A stretch of DNA of 14,730 bases. Origin: SG8-41 sp029864385 (GTDB lineage: Bacteria > Pseudomonadota > Gammaproteobacteria > Burkholderiales > SG8-41). The notes under the pieces were generated by a model. The model was given only the letters and a program-made list of their open reading frames with translations, was not told the origin of the DNA and ran no database searches. Shown piece after piece: positions 8,851 through 14,730 of this stretch; position 1 is the stretch's first letter; every line of letters begins with the position of its first letter. The translations under genes were made by a program, and so were the position numbers. The stretch lies in NCBI GenBank assembly GCA_029864385.1, contig JAOTTL010000094.1, positions 1 to 14,730 of the forward strand, written 5' to 3'.

Positions 8851-9352
8851 AATCACGATCTGGTTGCGCATCCTGTTGACGCCCTCGACCCTCAATGCGA
8901 CGTATCCTGCGAGATCGCGCCTCGTTGAAGTGTTAGTGGTGCCCAAGAGGGTAACTGCGCCGGCCGACGCATTTACGTCGATCGTCATCGCGTTAAGGCC
9001 TGGCGCAGCGATCAGGGCGGCCTTCACGTTGACAGCGAGAGTCACGTCGTCCACGGGCGGACGGACGGTGGCGAGGTTTTCGACGGCCACTTTTCCGGTC
9101 GGCTCGACTTTTTCCGCGGTGTTGGCGGGCCGGCCCATTTTTTCGGCTGCTGGCCGTGGTTCGCACGCCGCCAGGCCGAGCGCGAGCGCACAGGCGAGCG
9201 CGGTCAGGAACGCTCTGCGAATAGCATTACGCTCGCTGAGATTCATGAGGTCTCCGTTGCTCAAGCCAAGCGATGCATGATGACAGGATGAAGTAATCAC
9301 TCACGATTCACGAGGAACGACTTCACACCCGCATCATTCATTGCCCCACGTC

Positions 9353-9383
9353 AAAAAAGACGGGCCCCCCGAAGGGGGTCCGC
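9353..9383 (-). terminator. Rho-independent terminator of the small exported protein gene
   Basis: On the minus strand, GGACCCCC, a TTCG loop and GGGGGCCC form a strong GC stem (one G-T pair), followed directly by GTCTTTTTT. It lies about 70 bp past the stop of the gene ending at 9455 and upstream of the BON gene, so it separates the two transcripts. Confidence 0.88.
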
Positions 9384-9454
9384 CGACCGCATCGGGGGGA
9401 GGAGAATGCGAAGCCGCCGCGGCCCGTCAGCTTCGCCCCGACAGGGTTGCTTTG

Positions 9455-9649
9455 CTACTCCTTCTCCTTGCAGCTCGGGTCCTTCGGGTACTTCTTGCAA
9501 TCAACAGGCTTGTCGGGGTTGGCCTGTGCGGCAGTGGCGCTATCCGGTATGCCAGGGAACGGCGCGACCGGCGCGGCAAGCGCGATACCGGCATAGGCCA
9601 CAAGAAAAGCAAGCATCAAAACGCACGAACGTTTCTGCACCAACTTCAT
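9455..9649 (-). CDS. Small exported protein, unknown function
   Basis: 64 residues. A clear signal peptide (KLVQKRSC, then a hydrophobic stretch to AGIALAAP, cleavage probably after residue 25 or 26) is followed by a mature part of about 39 residues. The mature part is rich in Pro, Asp and Lys and has two cysteines in CKKYPKDPSC, which could form a disulfide in the periplasm. AAAGGAG lies 8 bp before the ATG, and a strong terminator follows, so this is a real single-gene unit. I do not recognise the family. Confidence 0.8.
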   Translation of the reverse strand: MKLVQKRSCVLMLAFLVAYAGIALAAPVAPFPGIPDSATAAQANPDKPVDCKKYPKDPSCKEKE

Positions 9650-9911
9650 TGGATAGACTCCTTTAAGGGATTCAAATGAAAATCACCGGATCGCGATCGG
9701 CTCGCCGGGGTTATAGCGACATCCGTGCCAGATGTGCGAAACCGCACAGAATCAGGTCGTTACTCGCGGCATGTTGGGCCGCGCAAATACTCAGAGCGTC
9801 GCCGCGCAACAACGCTCCACAGCCCTCACTCGCCAATCGAATGATTCGTTGCGGAAATCCTGTTTGCCGATCAGCGACAAAAACGGGTAACCCGGCAAAC
9901 AGAAGCCTTAC

Positions 9912-9980
9912 CGCCAAGAACGCCAAGGCCGCGGAGAAAAATAAAAGCCTCAACGCAAAGGACGCGGAGGGCGCCGAGGA
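9912..9980. repeat. Nonamer repeats of the CGCVRAGRV type
   Basis: Two groups of three 9-bp units: CGCCAAGAA, CGCCAAGGC, CGCGGAGAA (9912-9938) and CGCAAAGGA, CGCGGAGGG, CGCCGAGGA (9954-9980), with AAATAAAAGCCTCAA between. Such CGCAAAGG/CGCCAAGG strings are, from memory, a common dispersed intergenic repeat in environmental genomes; function unknown. They lie in the 478-bp gap 9650-10127, where no gene is supported. Confidence 0.75.
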
Positions 9981-9987
9981 ACAGCAT

Positions 9988-10080
9988 GGTGATGAAAGAT
10001 GGTGATGAAAAGTGGTGATGTACCACCCGCCGCACATCACCAGTACCCATCACCACTTCTCGTCACCAGTAGTCATCACC
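9988..10080. repeat. Two head-to-head arrays of 13-bp GGTGATG repeats
   Basis: On the plus strand GGTGATG occurs at 9988, 10001 and 10014, exactly 13 bp apart. On the minus strand GGTGAYG occurs in four copies with plus-strand positions 10035, 10048, 10061 and 10074, again 13 bp apart. The arrays converge on a 14-bp centre. AAGTGGTGATG (10010-10020) and CATCACCACTT (10048-10058) form a perfect 11-bp inverted repeat. The minus-strand array lies just past the end of the three-gene operon. Confidence 0.88.
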
Positions 10081-10110
10081 AGATTCCGTTTTCCTGACAG
10101 GCCGCGCTCC

Positions 10111-10138
10111 TTAGGGGTCAGCTCAGTCTAACCCCTAA
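10111..10138. repeat. Hairpin spanning the stop codon of the last operon gene (GGGGTCA palindrome)
   Basis: TTAGGGGT (10111-10118) and ACCCCTAA (10131-10138) form an 8-bp perfect stem with a 12-base loop. The stop codon of the minus-strand gene (10128-10130) lies in the loop. No T-run follows. It may be an mRNA 3' structure or a REP-like palindromic unit. Confidence 0.7.
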
Positions 10139-10679
10139 GAGACGTGACAGCCGGCGCGCGTACCTGCCGCTCGCGCGGGTTGAAGATCTGCGGCGGCGGC
10201 GACGGATGCTTCATTGGGGGTTCCGGCGGGTGCACGAGATCGATATTGATTTCGCCCTGATCGGTCCAGGCGGGCTTGGAAAACGGGTTCTCAACGCGAA
10301 CCCCGAGTCCTTCCTCGACCGCGCGCTCGATGGCTTTTTGCAGTTTCTCCGCGTTGCGTTGCTGCCAGGGCAGACGGTAATAGCGCGGCTCGAGCGAACC
10401 GTCCACGCGCAGCCAGAGGTAGATCGCCTTGCCCTCCTCCAGGCTGACGCCGAGCACCATGGCGTACTTGGCCGAGGCGTTGAACCATTCATGCGTCATC
10501 GGCTTCGGGCGCGCCAGGATTTCATTCAGGCCGAGGTAGGCGAAGGGAATGAAGGCCGCCGTGATCGCAATCGCCGCGGCCCGCACCGGCGTCGCGCGCG
10601 GTGCGCGGATCGCAATCGCCGCAAGCAGCGCGGCAAGCGCCGTGAAGCAGGCAAAGATGAAATACAGCGGTTCGATCAT
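10128..10679 (-). CDS. Unknown membrane protein, third gene of a motor-like operon
   Basis: 183 residues. Two hydrophobic helices (about 4-24 and 33-54) are followed by a soluble domain of about 100 residues (60-155) and a proline-rich tail (HPPEPPMKHPSPPPQIF, 150-166). The soluble part contains KAIYLWLRVDG and PRYYRLPWQQRNAEKLQKAIERAVEEG, a mixed strand and helix pattern. I do not recognise the family. The ATG overlaps the stop of the preceding gene in an ATGA, so translation is probably coupled, and it belongs to the same complex or pathway as the TolQ/ExbB-like and ExbD/MotB-like proteins. The hairpin loop at its 3' end contains the stop codon. Confidence 0.8.
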   Translation of the reverse strand: MIEPLYFIFACFTALAALLAAIAIRAPRATPVRAAAIAITAAFIPFAYLGLNEILARPKPMTHEWFNASAKYAMVLGVSLEEGKAIYLWLRVDGSLEPRYYRLPWQQRNAEKLQKAIERAVEEGLGVRVENPFSKPAWTDQGEINIDLVHPPEPPMKHPSPPPQIFNPRERQVRAPAVTSLRG

Positions 10680-11278
10680 CCGGTGGGCCGGGTGATAAGG
10701 CGGCGCCGTAGCGTCGTGACACTGCCGGGCACCAGTTCGCCGCTGTCCCGCAGCTGGAAGCGGAACGCGGTTTCTTCCTGATTGCGCCGGGTCAGCTCGA
10801 TCCGGGTCTCGAGAAGCTGCTCTAGCTCGCCGTACATGGGCTTCACACTGACGACCACCGTCACCGGCACGCGCAGGCCGAGCGGAACCGCACCGTACAT
10901 GTGCACGTTGACCGTGTATTCCCCTGCGGGGATGCCGCGGCTGTACGACACCTCGTAGTTGCGCCCGGTGGCGTCGTGCTCGAGGCCGAGGTCGTCGCGC
11001 AGCAGGTTGAAGAAGCGGCTGCCCTGGTTCCAGAAGCCGACGGGCACGTCGCGCGGCGCCTGCACCCAGAGATCCACGTCCACCGGAAGATCGTTCGGCC
11101 AGTGAATTTCCACCACTACGTTGCCGGGCGTGTACGTGTCGCGGTTCTCCTGGCGCTTCTCGCTGAGATGCGGCAGCAGCATGATCACCATTGCGACGAA
11201 GCCGATGAGCGCCAGCATCAGCACGTCGCGGAACACGGTGCTCGAGGGTTCATCCTCGAATTCCTCAAGCTCGAGCAT
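10676..11278 (-). CDS. MotB/ExbD-like single-span protein with a periplasmic beta-rich (YfaP/DUF2135-like) domain
   Basis: 200 residues. An acidic cytoplasmic N-terminus is followed by one transmembrane helix (about 18-36) that begins FRDVLMLALIGF. Asp18 sits where MotB and ExbD carry their ion-relaying aspartate. The periplasmic part (about 51-147) is beta-rich and includes VEIHWPNDLPVDVDLWVQAP and IPAGEYTVNVHMYG, resembling YfaP/DUF2135 domains (a D-x-D-L-x-V strand and a P-x-G-x-Y-x-V strand). A helical and polar tail follows (150-200). There is no OmpA peptidoglycan-binding domain as in MotB or ZorB. It overlaps the upstream channel gene by 14 bp, with GGGGAG before the ATG, and the downstream gene by 4 bp. 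Best reading: stator-like partner of the channel; the target of the periplasmic domain is unknown. Confidence 0.78.
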   Translation of the reverse strand: MLELEEFEDEPSSTVFRDVLMLALIGFVAMVIMLLPHLSEKRQENRDTYTPGNVVVEIHWPNDLPVDVDLWVQAPRDVPVGFWNQGSRFFNLLRDDLGLEHDATGRNYEVSYSRGIPAGEYTVNVHMYGAVPLGLRVPVTVVVSVKPMYGELEQLLETRIELTRRNQEETAFRFQLRDSGELVPGSVTTLRRRLITRPTG

Positions 11279-11951
11279 CGCGCTCCCCGCGTTCGATGAT
11301 CGCCTGGTAGAGCGCGAGCGCGCCCGTCGCGAGAATGCGCTGCGTGATCATCAGCCAGAGGTGGAGCACCGATCCGATCAGCGTCGTGTAAAGCGCGATC
11401 GACATGCCGTTGATCAAGCGCGCGACCATCGGCGCCACGTTGTCCACCGCCGGAACCTGCTGCGGATCGACGCCCGAGAGCGCGACGATGAAGCCAATGA
11501 CGGTTCCCACGAGGCCCAGCAGGACCAGGATGCCGGCGATGTGGCGCACGCCGGACACGGGCTGCGCGAGCCGCAGCCGCAGCAGCCCGCAGACCGTGGC
11601 GCGGCTATCGGCGCTGGCGCCGCGCACTTGCGCCAGATACCAGGCTGCGCGCGAGGTGGAACGGATCGCGCGGGCATGCACGTCGTCGATCTCGCGCACA
11701 ACCTGCCAAAGGCGCAGGCCGCAAAATGCGAGGCCGTAAACGAACACCGCGATGATCAGCAGGCAGAGCCACAGGCTGTAGCCGGTAAACGCGCCGCTCA
11801 GCCAGCCTTCCAACCAGGCCGCGATGCAGAGCGCCGCCGACACCACGTTGACCAGAGTGAACTGAAGGAAGAGCAGGTAGCGCGGCGGCTGGGCGCCGGC
11901 TGGCGCCTCGACTGTCGTCGGTTCTTCGCCGCTCTTGGCCGCTGCAAGCAT
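11265..11951 (-). CDS. MotA/TolQ/ExbB-family proton channel protein
   Basis: 228 residues from ATG 11951, which has GGGAGG 5 bp upstream; an in-frame upstream ATG at 12056 lacks one. Four transmembrane helices are visible (about 25-47, 57-79, 137-160, 181-204). Helices 3 and 4 carry the family pattern: GILVLLGLVGTVIGF (140-154) and NGMSIALYTTLIGSV (181-195, with the T189-T190 pair typical of ion-path residues). Members form a pentameric inner-membrane channel around a dimer of a MotB/ExbD/TolR-type partner and convert ion flow to motion. The partner is the next gene, overlapping by 14 bp. No tolR/tolA, tonB or flagellar gene is nearby, so this is neither a standard Tol-Pal nor a motility locus. 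Confidence 0.86.
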   Translation of the reverse strand: MLAAAKSGEEPTTVEAPAGAQPPRYLLFLQFTLVNVVSAALCIAAWLEGWLSGAFTGYSLWLCLLIIAVFVYGLAFCGLRLWQVVREIDDVHARAIRSTSRAAWYLAQVRGASADSRATVCGLLRLRLAQPVSGVRHIAGILVLLGLVGTVIGFIVALSGVDPQQVPAVDNVAPMVARLINGMSIALYTTLIGSVLHLWLMITQRILATGALALYQAIIERGERDARA

Positions 11952-12020
11952 GCACGCCTCCCGGAATTCGCCGTGGGCCGCCCGCGGGCCCACCAGCGGC
12001 GCTAGCGTAGTGCGAATCGA

Positions 12021-12032
12021 ACCGTGAACGGT
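12021..12032. promoter_or_regulatory. ACCGT/ACGGT palindrome upstream of the motor-like operon
   Basis: ACCGTGAACGGT, 70 bp before the start of the TolQ/ExbB-like gene, is a short inverted repeat (5 bp arms, GA centre). It lies in the 214-bp gap that should hold the operon's promoter. No clear -35/-10 was found, so an operator role is only a possibility. Confidence 0.15.
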
Positions 12033-12130
12033 GCGCCGAAGATCGACCGCGCGCAAGCGCGGCCCTCGCGGGCCCGACCCTTGTTATTTCTTGCGCAGTC
12101 GGCCGTCAGTCATCAGGCCTTCAAGCACCA

Positions 12131-12158
12131 GTCACAAGTCACTAGTCACAAGTCACGC
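12131..12158 (-). repeat. Heptamer repeat (GTGACTW)n after the DUF3750 gene
   Basis: Four 7-bp units on the plus strand: GTCACAA, GTCACTA, GTCACAA, GTCACGC. On the coding strand they read GCGTGACTTGTGACTAG and so on, starting 8 bp after the TAG stop of the DUF3750 gene. The stop lies in CCTTTAG, the same flank as at gshA. Confidence 0.9.
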
Positions 12159-12165
12159 ATTTCAG

Positions 12166-12951
12166 CTAAAGGGGGTAGTTTCCCGCTGTCGTTTGCAGCG
12201 GCGTGCGATTGTTGCGGGCCGGGCCCAGGCGACCGGCCATTGGCACCTTGAATGCGGGGTCAAAAGGATTGACCCCGAAAGTCAGGCCGAGAAGGTTGAC
12301 CTCGATGCCTTCGACGCCGCTCAGGGTGAGCCCCAGCAGCCCGCGCAGAGAAAACTGGAAGCCACTGCCGCTCGGCGCTGTCGCGACCATGCGATCACCG
12401 AGGTAGTCTTTGCCGATAGCGGTGGGGGGCAGATCCACCTCGAGCTCGGGAACGGCGCGCGCGATCCACGCGGTGAACGTATTGGAATTCGGCCCCGGCC
12501 ACAACTTGTATTCGCTGGCGAAGGGGTAACTTCGGGCCGCCTGGTCGATGCGCGGGATCAGCGCGTCGACGCCAGGGCCCCGTCGTTCGGCCAACAGTTC
12601 GGGCACATTGCCGTACCAGCGCGCATCAGGCGCACGCTGCCGCACGACCACGGCCGAATCGTCCCAGCGCAGGTGCCAGCCCATCACTTCGTAGACGGTG
12701 TAGTTGGCTGCTCGGGCCGGCTTGACCGCAACCCAGGTATGGACGCCGAAGTAGCCCCGCCATCCCCAAGCCCGTGCAGCGTAGACCTGCACCACCGCCT
12801 CCGGAGTTGCCTCCGGTTCTGGCGCGAGTCCGGCGGGCTCACGGCTCGCCGTGCGCCAGTCCGCCGTGCTGCCCGCCACGACGGCAACGAGCACCGCGCC
12901 GAGGGCGACGAACGTGATCAACAATGTCTGCACCGTTTTTCGAAGCCTCAT
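12166..12951 (-). CDS. DUF3750-family protein
   Basis: 261 residues from ATG 12951; a GTG two codons upstream (12957) is an alternative and neither has a strong ribosome binding site. An N-terminal hydrophobic segment (about 8-27) suggests an uncleaved anchor or signal peptide, so most of the chain is likely periplasmic. The body carries the strings I associate with DUF3750: VQVYAARAWGWRGYFGVHTW, YTVYEVMGWHLRW, then ARWYGNVPELL, YKLWPGPNSNTF, and LPPTAIGKDYL. The many conserved His, Trp and Asn residues suggest an enzyme or ligand-binding role, but no activity is known to me. It follows the TerB-like gene by 79 bp on the same strand and may share its transcript. A GGGGTCA-type palindrome lies inside its 3' coding part (12256-12276). 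Confidence 0.85.
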   Translation of the reverse strand: MRLRKTVQTLLITFVALGAVLVAVVAGSTADWRTASREPAGLAPEPEATPEAVVQVYAARAWGWRGYFGVHTWVAVKPARAANYTVYEVMGWHLRWDDSAVVVRQRAPDARWYGNVPELLAERRGPGVDALIPRIDQAARSYPFASEYKLWPGPNSNTFTAWIARAVPELEVDLPPTAIGKDYLGDRMVATAPSGSGFQFSLRGLLGLTLSGVEGIEVNLLGLTFGVNPFDPAFKVPMAGRLGPARNNRTPLQTTAGNYPL

Positions 12952-13013
12952 GACCACTCGATGTCCTATAGCATACAGCCTGGTCGATCGATCTTTACTT
13001 CACCATCAACCAC

Positions 13014-13048
13014 AAGTCACGGGTCACTGGTCACTGGTCACCGGTCAC
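13014..13048 (-). repeat. Heptamer repeat at the end of the terB-like gene
   Basis: Five units on the plus strand: AAGTCAC, GGGTCAC, TGGTCAC, TGGTCAC, CGGTCAC. On the minus strand the array begins GCGTGACCGGTGACCAG. The TerB-like stop codon (TGA, 13031-13033) is inside the array, and the last residues (VTGDQ) are repeat-encoded. Confidence 0.93.
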
Positions 13049-13516
13049 GCCTTTGCCTTTAAAGGGGGGCCGGGCCCGGTTCCGCGCCACCATGCACTGG
13101 GTATTCGGCACGTAGAGCAAGTGCGCGATCTTGCGCACGAAATGGTCCTCGTACGGGTCGAGCCGGCCGTCGGCATAGGCGATGCGCCACAAGTGCTCGA
13201 TGAAACGCACGCGCTCGGCCAGGGGAAAATCGCGTTTGATGACCGACACCGGAGCGAAATAGGAAATCAGCTGTCGCGCTTTGCCGCGGCCTTCCCCAAG
13301 CACGGCGCCGCAATCGTCAGCAGGAAGACCGAAAAGATCCTCCAGCGCACGCTCCGCTGCTAAATGTTCCTCGCGCCGCTCGTCCAGGTCGACGCGGCTC
13401 GCCTCATGCAACAGGCTCGCAACGGCGATTTGCAGGTGATGGCGTTGACGCTCCGGAATGGCACGGGCGGCGGTCCCATTGCTTTCGTCGAACAGTTTTC
13501 TCAAGACATTAATCAT
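13031..13516 (-). CDS. TerB-like (tellurite resistance B family) protein
   Basis: 161 residues, all-helical, cytoplasmic, without signal or membrane segments. It resembles TerB-family proteins: an N-terminal helical half with HLQIAVASLLHEASRVD, and a second half with FIEHLWRIAYADGRLDPYEDHFVRKIAHLL. The ADGxLDxxE string is the family's acidic, metal-binding-like motif. TerB proteins are linked to stress responses and membrane-associated complexes, but stand-alone homologues like this one have no settled role and do not imply tellurite resistance. No other ter gene is present. The last residues derive from the heptamer repeat that supplies its stop. The DUF3750 gene follows on the same strand. 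The start ATG at 13516 has no strong ribosome binding site. Confidence 0.83.
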   Translation of the reverse strand: MINVLRKLFDESNGTAARAIPERQRHHLQIAVASLLHEASRVDLDERREEHLAAERALEDLFGLPADDCGAVLGEGRGKARQLISYFAPVSVIKRDFPLAERVRFIEHLWRIAYADGRLDPYEDHFVRKIAHLLYVPNTQCMVARNRARPPFKGKGVTGDQ

Positions 13517-13882
13517 CGCCGCTCATTTCCGAAAAAGGGCGCAACGCATAATTAGTGTATACGCAAACGCCCGGAGTTCCCCGGTGTCGAACCCCATTTC
13601 GTTCAGGACGGACAGGCGGCAGGGCGATGGAAATTCACGTCGGGATTGAGGAAGCCCCTGCCAGAAACGGTTGACATAAGCGGCGAAGCGCTGATCGGCG
13701 TGACAGCCGAGGACCGGGACCGGCAAGCGCTGCCCTTTAGACCCATAACTCGATGGAACCTCTGCGTTTCCCACAGAGTGGTATGAGATCAGGGAACAAC
13801 CTACTATTGACACGCACGGCGAGGGGCTTAACACTTTGTCAATTCGCGGCTAGATCCAGGACAAAGCTGGAGAACGATCAAC
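13517..13882. other. Gene-free divergent intergenic region
   Basis: 366 bp between the terB-like and dppD-like starts. It should hold promoters in both directions. Open frames exist on both strands but lack ribosome binding sites and recognisable domains. I see no tRNA or known small RNA; a short T-arm-like string (GGTTCGAC on the minus strand near 13590) is not part of a cloverleaf. Confidence 0.5.
13807..13835 (+). promoter_or_regulatory. Candidate sigma-70 promoter for the dppD-like gene
   Basis: A perfect -35 box TTGACA (13807-13812), a 17-bp spacer, then AACACT (13830-13835) as a weak -10. The start codon is 47 bp further on. The -10 matches the consensus at only three positions, so this is a candidate only. 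Confidence 0.35.
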
Positions 13883-14730
13883 ATGTCAGTGCTGTTGCAA
13901 ATAGAAGATCTTCGTACGCAGTTTTACACCTCAGCGGGCACGGTGCGGGCGGTTGACGGTATTTCCTATACCGTCAACGAGGGCGAGACCGTGGGCATCG
14001 TGGGTGAGTCGGGGTGCGGCAAATCCGTAGGCGCGTTGTCGATCCTGCGCCTGATTCCTGATCCTCCGGGAAGAATCGCAAGCGGCAGCATCCGTTTTGC
14101 CGGGACAAACCTGCTCACGCTGAACGATGCGGAGATCCGCAAAGTACGCGGGGGCCAGATCGCCATGGTTTTTCAGGAGCCGATGACCTCCCTCAACCCG
14201 GTGCTCACCATCGGCCTGCAGCTGTGCGAGACCATGGAACTCCATCTCAAAATGACCCCCGAGCAGGCTCGATCCCGCGCCACTGAACTCCTGGGCATGG
14301 TCGGAATCTCCGAGCCCGAGCGGCGCCTGCAGCAGTACCCGCATCACTTGAGCGGCGGCATGCGCCAGCGAGTCATGATTGCGCTCGCGCTCTCGTGCAA
14401 GCCGAAGCTCATCATTGCCGATGAGCCGACCACCGCGCTCGACGTCACCATCCAGGCGCAGATCCTGGAGCTGATGAAGGATCTCACGAGGCGCTTAGGG
14501 GTCGCGCTCATCATCATCACACACAATCTGGGAGTCGTGGCGCGCTACTCCGACCGCGTCTACGTCATGTATGCGGGCAAGATCGTGGAAGGCGGGAATG
14601 CTTCGGACATTTATCACCGGCCGGTACACCCCTACACGCTCGGGCTTCTACGCAGTGTTCCGCGCATGGACCGGCCGCGTGGCGATCGTTTGATCCCGAT
14701 CGACGGTCAGCCGCCCGACCTCACACGCGA
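13883..14730 (+). CDS. Peptide ABC transporter ATP-binding protein, DppD/OppD-like (3' end off the window)
   Basis: The first 282 residues are present; the reading frame is open to the window's edge. The domain order is that of dipeptide/oligopeptide ABC ATPases: Walker A GESGCGKS (41-48), Q-loop with MVFQEPMTSLNP (96-105), signature LSGGMRQR (156-163), Walker B LIIADEP (176-182), and the switch His214 (THN). The C-terminal HPYTLGLL (249-256) is typical of the oligopeptide ATPase extension. Such proteins usually span about 320-340 residues, so some 40-60 are missing. ATG 13883 has GGAGAA 8 bp upstream. Partner genes (second ATPase, permeases, binding protein) are expected to the right. Substrate (peptide, nickel or other) cannot be told. 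Confidence 0.93.
   Translation, partial: MSVLLQIEDLRTQFYTSAGTVRAVDGISYTVNEGETVGIVGESGCGKSVGALSILRLIPDPPGRIASGSIRFAGTNLLTLNDAEIRKVRGGQIAMVFQEPMTSLNPVLTIGLQLCETMELHLKMTPEQARSRATELLGMVGISEPERRLQQYPHHLSGGMRQRVMIALALSCKPKLIIADEPTTALDVTIQAQILELMKDLTRRLGVALIIITHNLGVVARYSDRVYVMYAGKIVEGGNASDIYHRPVHPYTLGLLRSVPRMDRPRGDRLIPIDGQPPDLTR

Noticed and set aside
9711..10040. Minus-strand open frame (109 codons) in the repeat-rich gap
   Set aside because: Half of it is repeat-derived (GGTGATG and nonamer units); no ribosome binding site or recognisable domain.
10128..11951. Zorya defence system (ZorAB-like)
   Set aside because: The channel protein lacks the long cytoplasmic tail of ZorA, the partner has no OmpA domain, and no helicase or nuclease gene is near.
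11121..12005. Plus-strand open frame (294 codons)
   Set aside because: It is antisense to the channel and ExbD-like genes; the sense proteins have clear membrane helices and motifs.
12031..13062. Plus-strand open frame (343 codons)
   Set aside because: It is antisense to the DUF3750 gene and passes through two heptamer arrays in their stop-free direction, which explains its length.
13580..13600. tRNA-like T-arm (GGTTCGAC on the minus strand)
   Set aside because: No acceptor stem, D-arm, anticodon arm or CCA end can be built around it.
13627..13674. Short plus-strand frame of 15 codons (starts MEIHVGIEE) as a leader peptide for the dppD-like gene
   Set aside because: Weak ribosome binding site, far from the start of the ATPase gene, and no attenuator structure seen.
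13523..13834. Minus-strand open frame (103 codons) upstream of the terB-like gene
   Set aside because: No ribosome binding site and no recognisable family, and it covers both promoter regions. The stretch around 13560-13740 looked faintly protein-like, so this rejection is not certain.

Overview
This 14.7 kb window is high-GC, gene-dense chromosomal DNA. It most likely comes from an environmental beta- or gammaproteobacterium: it has an E. coli-type glutamate-cysteine ligase, a YheS-type ABC-F protein, a TolQ/ExbB-family channel, a BON-domain lipoprotein and a DUF3750 protein. No rRNA, tRNA, transposase or CRISPR array was seen. The assignment rests on recalled protein families only and no database search was run.

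Layout. At the left edge two minus-strand genes encode an HdrC-like and an HdrB-like protein (1428 down to 41), with a perfect 15-bp inverted repeat between them. Divergent from them are an AI-2E/PerM-family permease (1584-2681) and a membrane-anchored TAXI-family solute-binding protein (2926-4302). Then come, on the minus strand, gshA (6516-4939) and an FKBP-type prolyl isomerase (4841-4488). A 400-bp gap with a possible peptidase remnant precedes yheS (6918-8828, plus). A BON-domain lipoprotein (9246-8761) converges on yheS and overlaps it. Upstream of the lipoprotein is a small exported protein with a clear terminator (9649-9455). A repeat-rich gap (9650-10127) follows.

The right half is one minus-strand block: a TerB-like gene (13516-13031), a DUF3750 gene (12951-12166), then a tightly overlapping three-gene operon (11951-10128). 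That operon encodes a four-helix MotA/TolQ/ExbB-like channel, a MotB/ExbD-like single-span protein carrying a periplasmic beta-rich domain that resembles YfaP/DUF2135, and an unrecognised membrane protein. At the right edge the first gene of a probable peptide ABC transporter (DppD/OppD-like ATPase, from 13883, plus) runs off the window.

The two most notable signals are these. (1) The three-gene operon looks like an ion-driven motor/energiser whose stator-like subunit carries an unusual periplasmic domain in place of OmpA or TonB-interacting parts. (2) A family of short tandem repeats, (GTGACNN)n or 13-bp units starting GGTGATG, sits just downstream of most genes. It lies almost always in the orientation that places TGA on the coding strand. 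Because 7 and 13 both leave remainder 1 on division by 3, three units put a stop in every reading frame. Several genes (hdrB-like, yheS, terB-like) use a TGA inside the repeat as their stop codon, and gshA and the DUF3750 gene use a TAG in a shared flanking motif. The one gene that meets such a repeat in the opposite orientation, the BON lipoprotein, reads through it into antisense yheS.
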